Origin: Bacteroidota bacterium
GTDB taxonomy: Bacteria; Bacteroidota; Bacteroidia; Bacteroidales; Prolixibacteraceae
Length of the DNA stretch: 15,066 bases
Direction of reading: 5' to 3'
NCBI GenBank assembly: GCA_023393265.1
Contig: JAEWME010000217.1
Location: forward strand, 1-15,066
Shown here: positions 8,085-14,239 of the stretch, one piece after another
Layout: each line of letters begins with the position of its first letter
Position numbering within the stretch: the first letter of the stretch is position 1
Translations under genes and position numbers: made by a program
The notes under the pieces: model-generated
Databases searched by the model: none
Told to the model about the DNA's origin: nothing
Seen by the model: the letters and a program-made list of their open reading frames with translations, nothing else

Positions 8085-9659
8085 ATGAACTTCTTTTCTA
8101 CCAATTCTGAAGTAAGCAGGTCCTTTTTCTACTCAAAAATTCAAGAAAAGGAAAACAAACTGTTTTGGGCATTCATGGCGATCTACTTCATCGTGATGGC
8201 TTTTCTTTGCTTTAGAATGGATATTTGGCAGGATGAAGCATATTCTCTCTCAACTACTGCTAACCCAATAAAAGAGATTGTTCATTTATCATACAATTTT
8301 GAGGCTCAGCCCCCTGTTTACTTTATACTCTTGGGATTGTGGAGACAAATTTCAGACTCGATTTTCTTCTCGAGGTTTCTCTCATTGATATTTATTTTAT
8401 TCTCTGCTTTTCTTTTAGACAAAACCGCTAGTTTAGTCTTTAATCATTTGAGATCAAAATGGTTGGTGGTTATTTTTCTTTTAAATCCCTACACTATATG
8501 GGCTGGGCTGGAAATAAGGCTTTATGCTTTTCTTATCTTTCTAAGTTTCTTGCAGATATATTTATTTGAGGTGTCCTTTTTCAAAAAGAGAAAAACACTT
8601 CCCATATTGTATGTTTTAGTTGGGGTAATTGGCGTATATACACAATATTATTTTGTTTTCTTATTACTCGCTTTATCATTATTACTTTTAATCAGAAGAG
8701 GCTGGACCTCATTTTTCAGAATTGCTTTATGGACTTTGCCTGTGGCAATAAGCTTTATTCCAAATCTGTTTTTTATTGCTGATCAATTAGAAATGCACAA
8801 TGACGCGGAACTGGCAATTTCGTTATATAGTAAATTAAGAAATGTACTGGCCTCGCCATTCGATCTTCTAGTGAGGATTGGAGATGTCACTCATACTGAG
8901 AGGTTAGTTGGGTGGTTTGTCAGATTATTCTTTCTTACTTTCTTTTTTGCTTCAATAGTCGAACTATACAAAAAATTTAAGGATAACAAGTTGACGGATT
9001 CAATCGCAGTATTTGAAATATTGATCCCTATTCTGGCCGTACTTTCTGTTTTTATTTTAATGTCTTTAACAACTGATATTGTTTATGCGAGCCGATATAT
9101 GACGGTCATATTTCCATTTTTTTCTTTGTTATTTTCAGTTTTTTTTGTTCTAAAAAAAAGTATTCAAACACTCATCTTTGGAGTTCTTACAATGTATTTT
9201 ATCAGCGTTTCATTTTATTTCTATGGTCCGCCTTTTATCAAAACAGAAAACAACTTGTCTCTTGAAAAATATATCAAAAGAATTGAAAAAAGCGATGAAC
9301 CTATTCTATTTCACGAAAAAGACATCGTCCTCTCATTCAAGCACTTTTACAAAGGAAAGAATAATCTTATTCCAATTCCTAAAATAAAATTTAATTTTGA
9401 TTACTACAATCAAGAGTTAAAAGATACTATCGAATTCAAGAAACAACTTGATCAATACGTAGCGAATAAGAAGTCCTTTATTCTGGTTACCGGAAATGAA
9501 TGGGCTTTTACGCACGAAATCGAATTAACTAGTTCGATGATTGATGAGTTTATTGGCAACAACTATGAAATAGCCAGCGATACAACCATCTCTGGAATGA
9601 AAAAGGCAGACGATTTAAGGGTAAGACGACTTCAATCAAAGAGAACCACGTTATATTGA
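8085..9659 (+). CDS. Multi-spanning GT-C glycosyltransferase, PMT/ArnT-like (GT39/GT83 type)
   Basis: The 524-residue product is an integral membrane protein with many hydrophobic segments over residues 27-380 and a soluble C-terminal tail from about 385. After the first helix comes MDIWQDEAYS (45-54), with the Asp50-Glu51 pair that GT-C enzymes use for catalysis. AQPPVYF follows at 74-80, and LEIRLYAF (142-149) matches the E-x-R-x-Y motif of the PMT/ArnT family. Such enzymes take a sugar from polyprenyl phosphate and add it to lipid A, protein or glycan on the outer side of the inner membrane. The GT2 gene just upstream is the likely donor synthase. The gene is visibly more AT- and T-rich than its neighbours, partly because of hydrophobic codons. 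ATG 8085 is used because the ATG at 8075 opens an eleven-codon frame that stops at 8110. A local ten-base repeat ACAATGAATA (8051 and 8072) surrounds this start region. Confidence 0.85.
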   Translation: MNFFSTNSEVSRSFFYSKIQEKENKLFWAFMAIYFIVMAFLCFRMDIWQDEAYSLSTTANPIKEIVHLSYNFEAQPPVYFILLGLWRQISDSIFFSRFLSLIFILFSAFLLDKTASLVFNHLRSKWLVVIFLLNPYTIWAGLEIRLYAFLIFLSFLQIYLFEVSFFKKRKTLPILYVLVGVIGVYTQYYFVFLLLALSLLLLIRRGWTSFFRIALWTLPVAISFIPNLFFIADQLEMHNDAELAISLYSKLRNVLASPFDLLVRIGDVTHTERLVGWFVRLFFLTFFFASIVELYKKFKDNKLTDSIAVFEILIPILAVLSVFILMSLTTDIVYASRYMTVIFPFFSLLFSVFFVLKKSIQTLIFGVLTMYFISVSFYFYGPPFIKTENNLSLEKYIKRIEKSDEPILFHEKDIVLSFKHFYKGKNNLIPIPKIKFNFDYYNQELKDTIEFKKQLDQYVANKKSFILVTGNEWAFTHEIELTSSMIDEFIGNNYEIASDTTISGMKKADDLRVRRLQSKRTTLY

Positions 9660-9697
9660 GTAAAGCAATTATTATTTAACAACTTAAGCGCATAATC

Positions 9698-10687
9698 ATG
9701 AACACAGATAATAACTCATTCTCATCCGACATTTTAAAAATAGCTGACATCAATAAAGAAATCGAACGATTATCTGGAAAACTGAAAGAAGATATTTTTG
9801 GAAAGCTAAAGCGTAAAGGTGCAGTAATCGGGATAAGCGGAGGTATCGACTCCTCAGTAACATTGGCTCTCACTGTCAATGCAATTGGAGCAGAGAATGT
9901 GCTTGGGTTAATCCTTCCTGAAAAGGATTCAAGTCATGACAGTAAAGAACTCGCTTTGCAATTAGCAGGCAAGTTCAAGGTGAAAACGATAGAAGAAGAC
10001 ATTACCGGTGCACTTTCTGGTTTTGGCTGTTATGAGCGTCGTGATGAAGCTGTAAAAGATGTCTTTCCTGAATATAATCCGGAAACCTATAAAATGAAAA
10101 TTGGCATTAACCAAACTGGTTTAAACCAGTTTTTGCCACCGGTTTTTTCGCTTACCATTGTTGACGATACCGGATTAGAAAAAAGCAAGATACTGCCGAT
10201 AAAAGAATACCTGCAAATTGTAGCTTCCTCCAACTTCAAGCAAAGGTGTCGAATGTCTATGCTCTATTATCACGCCGAACGGTTGTATTATGCAGTTATT
10301 GGGACACCGAATAAGCATGAAGTTGAACAGGGCTTTTTTGTGAAGCATGGAGACGGAGGAGCCGACATCATGCCAATTGCACATTTGTATAAATCTCAGG
10401 TTTACCAATTAGCTGATGCGTTAGGCATTCCGCAAGAAATTATTCAACGGAAACCAACTTCCGACACTTATTCAGCAGAACAAACGCAGGAAGAGTTTTT
10501 CTTCCAGATGCCTTATCAGGAAATGGACCTGGTGTGGTATGGCATGGAAAACGAGGTTCCGGAAGAAGAGGTTGCTACCGTTATGGGAAAAACAAAAGAA
10601 GAAATTGTGCATATTTATAACAATCTGAAGCGTAAACGGAAAACTACAGAATATTTGCGGATGTCGCCAATTGGTTATGCACTGTAA
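9698..10687 (+). CDS. nadE: NadE-like, ammonia-type NAD+ synthetase family ATP pyrophosphatase, divergent subfamily
   Basis: Canonical NadE adenylates the carboxylate of deamido-NAD and amidates it with ammonia. This 329-residue protein keeps the PP-loop ISGGIDSS at 46-53, NFKQRCRMSMLY at 179-190, GTPNKHE at 202-208, and FFVKHGDGGADIMPI at 213-227, so the fold and ATP site look intact. It has no N-terminal nitrilase-type glutaminase domain, so ammonia must come from elsewhere. Compared with short bacterial NadE (about 270 residues) there is an insertion of about 50 residues at roughly 110-175. The late loop reads KPTSDTYSAEQTQEEFFF (252-269), where housekeeping enzymes have a PTADL...Q(S/T)DE pattern. 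The setting, within a glycan locus and before an ACP gene, suggests a specialised amidating or ligating role rather than NAD supply. The symbol reflects family only; a true NAD synthetase remains possible. Confidence 0.82.
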   Translation: MNTDNNSFSSDILKIADINKEIERLSGKLKEDIFGKLKRKGAVIGISGGIDSSVTLALTVNAIGAENVLGLILPEKDSSHDSKELALQLAGKFKVKTIEEDITGALSGFGCYERRDEAVKDVFPEYNPETYKMKIGINQTGLNQFLPPVFSLTIVDDTGLEKSKILPIKEYLQIVASSNFKQRCRMSMLYYHAERLYYAVIGTPNKHEVEQGFFVKHGDGGADIMPIAHLYKSQVYQLADALGIPQEIIQRKPTSDTYSAEQTQEEFFFQMPYQEMDLVWYGMENEVPEEEVATVMGKTKEEIVHIYNNLKRKRKTTEYLRMSPIGYAL

Positions 10688-10756
10688 CAGAACAATAGAC
10701 TGGTCTTAATTGGAATAAAAATAAATTAAAGGTTTAGATCTTTTAACGACTTCGTT

Positions 10757-10789
10757 TTTCGGCTTTTATGACAAAAAAATTTAAATTTG
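10757..10789 (+). promoter_or_regulatory. Candidate Bacteroidota-type promoter before the ACP gene
   Basis: TAAATTTG at 10782-10789 matches the Bacteroidota -7 consensus TAnnTTTG exactly. A poor -33 element, TTTC at 10757-10760 (consensus TTTG), lies 21 bases upstream. It falls in the longest gap of the window (207 bases, 10688-10894), which also holds two copies of AGATCTTT (10736-10743 and 10824-10831), the second within the palindrome AAAGATCTTT. A start near 10796 would leave a leader of about 100 bases. The exact -7 match is suggestive, but AT-rich gaps give such matches by chance. Confidence 0.35.
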
Positions 10790-10894
10790 CCAAGCTCGTT
10801 TTTAATCCGCCTCAAAATCCGAAAGATCTTTGATTGAATAACTTTCCGGGAAGGCGAAATTGAAAAAACAACAATTAATCTATCGGAATAAGTT

Positions 10895-11152
10895 ATGGTT
10901 GATATTCTCCAAATTAAAGAAAAGATCAGGCAGTTCATCCTCAGAACTTCTTATGTACCTGCAGAACAGGTAAAAGATGAAACCCTAATCTTCGAACAGG
11001 GAATCATGGATTCTATGGGATTTATTTCAATAATTAGTTTTATCGAAGAAACTTTCTCTGTGGTCGCATTGGACAATGAATTGATTGAAGCGAATTTTGA
11101 GTCGATTGAAGCTATTTCTGCTTTCGTTGCGCGTAAATTGGAAGCAGCTTAA
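10895..11152 (+). CDS. Free-standing acyl/peptidyl carrier protein
   Basis: Carrier proteins hold an acid as a thioester on a 4'-phosphopantetheine arm. The 85-residue product has the expected size and a four-helix pattern. The attachment site is Ser40 in EQGIMDSMGF (35-44), a variant of the common GxDSL motif with Met after Ser. The sequence is acidic, as usual for ACPs. It is not likely to be the housekeeping fatty-acid AcpP, because it lacks the DSLDxVEL core of that protein and is not next to fab genes. The AMP-forming ligase gene starts 145 bases on and probably loads it. A phosphopantetheinyl transferase would be needed in trans. An NRPS-like aminoacyl carrier role and an acyl role for sugar N-acylation cannot be told apart from sequence. 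Confidence 0.92.
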   Translation: MVDILQIKEKIRQFILRTSYVPAEQVKDETLIFEQGIMDSMGFISIISFIEETFSVVALDNELIEANFESIEAISAFVARKLEAA

Positions 11153-11297
11153 AACTCTCAATTATCCAGGCTGGTTTTAATAAATCACCTCAGATTTTTC
11201 AACTAAGTCAGTCCGAGCTTTGTTCTTTATATTTAGATTATAAGAACTAAAACTCCGGTATTCGAATGCCATTATTATTCACGCCAAAATTCAACCT

Positions 11298-12860
11298 ATG
11301 ATCACCAGACCACAAAGACTATTGGGGGAAGCTTTGGAGTTTTCTGCCCGCAAATTTCCCGAGAAAACAGCGATCGTATACAAAGGCAACGAGTTCTCAT
11401 ATCAATCATTGAGAGAAAAATCAGGAATTCTCGCTGCGCATTTCATTTTGACAGGCGTCAAAAAGGGTGACAGGATGGCGATTTACATGAATAATTCATG
11501 GCAGACTGCGATCTCAATTTATGCGACTTTACTTGCCGGAGGAGTTTTTCTTGTGATCAATCCTCAAACCAAAGCCAATAAGCTGAATTACATTCTAAAA
11601 GACAGTGGAGCCAAGATTGCCTTGACCGAAAGCCTTTTCGCAAGCGAATTCTGCGAGGCGCTGGATGAACTTCCCTCGCTGAGTCAGGTAATCATTTCCG
11701 GAGAAATACATGAAGGAATTCGAGAAAACATCTCCGTTGTTAGCTTTGCTGATATACTTGAAAAAACTGAGGCGAAAGTTCAGTTTCCGTTGATTATTCC
11801 GAATGACCTGGCAGCGTTGATTTACACCTCCGGAAGTACAGGTTTCCCAAAGGGCGTTATGATGACACACCAATCGATGGTTTTCACCTCATGGAGCCTG
11901 ATCGAATATCTCCGGTTGACAGAAGATGAAAAAATAATGCTGGTTCTACCAATGGCTTTCGACTATGGACTCTACCAGTTAATCATGTCAATAACAATTG
12001 GTGGTACGCTCATTATTGAACATTCATTCAACTTTCCGCCAGCCATCTTCCGGCAAATCGATCAATTAAAACCGACTGTCTTTCCGGGAGTTCCGTCGAT
12101 TTATGCCATGATGATTGCCACACATAAAAAAACCGGAATTACTTTCGACAGTGTGCAAAAAATTACGAATACAGCCGCCGCGTTGCCCGAAGAATTTGTT
12201 TCAGATTTGAAGCTGATTTTTCCTAATGCGCTAATCTTTAAAATGTACGGGTTAACAGAATGCAAGCGGGTTTCGTATCTCGAACCTGAACTTGCAGACT
12301 TAAAACCTCGTTCAGTGGGGAAAGCCATTCCAGGCACCGAAGTTTTCCTGCTTTCTCCTGAAGGAGAACCTGTACCTCCTAATGAACCGGGAATCCTTTA
12401 TGTGCGCGGGCCGCATGTAATGGCCGGATATTGGAACAATGAAGAACTGACTAGGGAAATGCTAAAACCCGGACTTGTTCCTGGCGAAAGGATGCTTTGC
12501 GCCCACGACTTATTCAGGATGGATGAAGAAGGATTCCTTTATTTTCTGGGTCGAAACGACGACATCATCAAAACACGGGGCGAAAAAGTCAGTCCGATTG
12601 AGGTTGAGAATGCCATCTACCGAAATCCTGGAGTAAAAGAAGCCGCCGTGCTCGGAAGTCCGGATGTGATGCTTGGAGAAGCGATTGTGGCGTTTGTCAC
12701 AAGGTACGATCAGGCAGAAATAACAGAAAAAGAGATACAGCAGGAATGTATGGCCAATCTGGAACCATTTATGGTGCCGCAAAGAGTGATTATTTTGCCA
12801 GAAATGCCCAAAAGCAATAACGGAAAAATCGACAAAAAAGAATTGAAAAAAATGCTGTAA
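11298..12860 (+). CDS. AMP-forming acyl/aminoacyl ligase (ANL adenylation family)
   Basis: ANL enzymes activate a carboxylic acid as its AMP ester and pass it to a thiol, either CoA or a carrier protein. The 520-residue product has the family core motifs: YTSGSTGFPKG at 176-186 (phosphate loop), PMAFDYG at 218-224, YGLTE at 317-321, the hinge-region motif GRNDDIIKTRGEK at 418-430 and NGKIDKKE at 508-515 with the catalytic Lys510. The A7 block reads CAHDLFR (401-407) instead of YRTGD, but keeps Asp404. The FDYGLYQL stretch resembles AMP-ligases of exosortase-associated EPS loci (recalled similarity, not searched). It lacks a fused carrier domain, and the free ACP gene is just upstream, so it most likely loads that ACP. 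Substrate cannot be read with confidence. The ATG at 11298 fits the usual family N-terminus (LLGEALEFSARKFPEKTA). Confidence 0.92.
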   Translation: MITRPQRLLGEALEFSARKFPEKTAIVYKGNEFSYQSLREKSGILAAHFILTGVKKGDRMAIYMNNSWQTAISIYATLLAGGVFLVINPQTKANKLNYILKDSGAKIALTESLFASEFCEALDELPSLSQVIISGEIHEGIRENISVVSFADILEKTEAKVQFPLIIPNDLAALIYTSGSTGFPKGVMMTHQSMVFTSWSLIEYLRLTEDEKIMLVLPMAFDYGLYQLIMSITIGGTLIIEHSFNFPPAIFRQIDQLKPTVFPGVPSIYAMMIATHKKTGITFDSVQKITNTAAALPEEFVSDLKLIFPNALIFKMYGLTECKRVSYLEPELADLKPRSVGKAIPGTEVFLLSPEGEPVPPNEPGILYVRGPHVMAGYWNNEELTREMLKPGLVPGERMLCAHDLFRMDEEGFLYFLGRNDDIIKTRGEKVSPIEVENAIYRNPGVKEAAVLGSPDVMLGEAIVAFVTRYDQAEITEKEIQQECMANLEPFMVPQRVIILPEMPKSNNGKIDKKELKKML

Positions 12861-12881
12861 TCAACCGAATTCATCATACTT

Positions 12882-13286
12882 ATGACATACGGAGAGGTTA
12901 AAATAAAATTTGATCTATGGATGGAAGCCTGGAATAGGCACGACCTTCAAGGTGTTATGGAATGGATGGATGACCTGGTTGTCTTTGAGCATTGGACAGG
13001 ATCTCTCGTTTCAGGAAAAAATCTCTTAAAAAAAGCTTGGACACCCTGGTTTTCCAATCACGAAGGTTTCTTTTTTACTACTGAAGATTTCTTTTTCGAC
13101 GAGACAGAGCAAAAACTAACATTCTTGTGGCAGCTCGACTGGCTTTCGAAACAAAAAGGCTACGAAGGATCGCCGGAAAAACGTCGTGGCGTTGACATCC
13201 TTTTTTTCAGAAATGGAAAAATAATCCGGAAAGTATCTTATTCAAAAACCTTGGTAATTATTAATAACAAATCTGTTACCGGTTGA
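12882..13286 (+). CDS. NTF2-like / SnoaL-like small alpha-beta barrel protein
   Basis: The 134-residue product has the pattern of the NTF2-like superfamily: an N-terminal helix with FDLWMEAWNRHDLQGVMEWM (10-29), then VVFEHWTGSLVSGKNLL (33-49), and closing strands with RGVDILFFRNGKIIRKVSY (102-120). Members form a cone-shaped pocket and include cyclases, isomerases, hydratases and non-catalytic binding proteins, so the fold does not fix the reaction. The pocket region is rich in aromatic residues (several Trp and Phe between 32 and 87). The gene starts 21 bases after the ligase stop codon and ends 20 bases before the methyltransferase gene, so it belongs to the same transcript. A role on the ACP-bound intermediate is a plausible inference. 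Confidence 0.8.
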   Translation: MTYGEVKIKFDLWMEAWNRHDLQGVMEWMDDLVVFEHWTGSLVSGKNLLKKAWTPWFSNHEGFFFTTEDFFFDETEQKLTFLWQLDWLSKQKGYEGSPEKRRGVDILFFRNGKIIRKVSYSKTLVIINNKSVTG

Positions 13287-13306
13287 CAGGTTGAAAATCA
13301 GCATAC

Positions 13307-14206
13307 ATGATTCAGGAATCTCTTTTTGCCCATTGGAAAAAAATACTGGACGAGCAACTCTCTGTCTTACCCGACAAGAGCGAGGAAAATACTGACAACA
13401 CGCTTCGTGCGCTTTGGCTCGCTGCATCTGGAACCAAAGTATCCGCCATGTCGGCGATTCGTCATGAACTGGCTGATTTAGATGATTCACAGATTGTTAT
13501 TCTCGAAAAGCTAATCGAGGAGAGACTTTCAGGAGTGCCTTTGGCTCATTTAACAGAGCGCCAGAATTTTATGAATCTTGACTACATTCTGACAAAAGGG
13601 ATTTATATTCCACGTAGAGAAACGGAGATTCTGGCCAAATCTGCCATTAAACTGATTGATAAAAAGTTTAGCAATCAGGATAATTTGACTGTAATAGATA
13701 TTTGCACCGGAATTGGAACTGTTGCACTGGCAATTGGCAGTTACTGCAAAAACACAACTGTTTACGGTTCGGATATTTTTGAGCCAGCTATCCAATTTGC
13801 CCAAATTAATACGGCACATTTTAAGTTAAAATCAAGGGCAAAATTTTATCATGCTGATTTGTTCTCGCCTTTCTACGATGAAGGTTTATCTGGTACAACT
13901 GACATAATTGTTAGCGCACCGCCTTATATCACCTCCGCCAAAGTACCACAAATGGCCGAGGAAATTGCCAGACATGAACCAAAGGAAGCGTTCGATGCCG
14001 GCCCTTTTGGCTTCTCAATATTCAATAAATTGATTGCCGAATCGCCAGTCTTCCTGAAGTCAGGAGGCTATCTGTTGATTGAATGCGGTTTGGGGCAAGG
14101 AGATTTTATTGCGAAGAGGCTTAACGACAATGGTAACTATGAAGAAATAGATAAGATTTGTGACGAATCAGGAAACGTCAGGGTAATCGTCGGAAAAAAG
14201 AAATAA
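13307..14206 (+). CDS. PrmC/HemK-like class I SAM-dependent methyltransferase with altered NPPY motif
   Basis: PrmC methylates the amide nitrogen of glutamine in the GGQ motif of release factors. This 299-residue protein follows the PrmC plan: an N-terminal helical domain (about 1-85), ERLSGVPLAHL at 72-82, IPRRETEIL at 101-109 (usual IPRPETE), SAM motif I VIDICTGIGTVALAIG at 129-144, Asp156 in GSDIFEPA, and HEPKEAFDAGPFGFSIF at 223-239. The catalytic (N/D)PPY signature is changed to SAPPY at 203-207, so Ala204 replaces the Asn that holds the substrate amide in PrmC. It is therefore probably not the housekeeping release-factor enzyme. It sits 20 bases after the NTF2-like gene and 33 bases before the second AsnB gene, so a small-molecule or carrier-bound substrate seems more likely. 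SAM binding is well supported; the substrate is not known. Confidence 0.85.
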   Translation: MIQESLFAHWKKILDEQLSVLPDKSEENTDNTLRALWLAASGTKVSAMSAIRHELADLDDSQIVILEKLIEERLSGVPLAHLTERQNFMNLDYILTKGIYIPRRETEILAKSAIKLIDKKFSNQDNLTVIDICTGIGTVALAIGSYCKNTTVYGSDIFEPAIQFAQINTAHFKLKSRAKFYHADLFSPFYDEGLSGTTDIIVSAPPYITSAKVPQMAEEIARHEPKEAFDAGPFGFSIFNKLIAESPVFLKSGGYLLIECGLGQGDFIAKRLNDNGNYEEIDKICDESGNVRVIVGKKK

Positions 14207-14239
14207 TTTTCAGGAGAAACCCCATTAATAGCTGAAACT

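Noticed and set aside
8075..8110. Eleven-codon frame starting ten bases before the GT-C start
   Set aside because: It could be a leader peptide, but there is no attenuator structure or codon bias to support it, and it probably arises from the local ACAATGAATA repeat.
10726..10938. Reverse-strand open frame of about 70 codons covering the gap before the ACP gene
   Set aside because: It runs into the ACP start, is low-complexity in its codons, and shows no family features. The gap is better read as a leader/promoter region.
11228..11235. TATATTTA as a promoter box before the ligase gene
   Set aside because: It misses the final G of the consensus, and no -33 element lies 19-21 bases upstream.
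10895..12860. ACP and ligase as a non-ribosomal peptide synthetase
   Set aside because: There is no condensation or thioesterase domain in the window and the carrier is free-standing; at most this is an NRPS-like loading pair.
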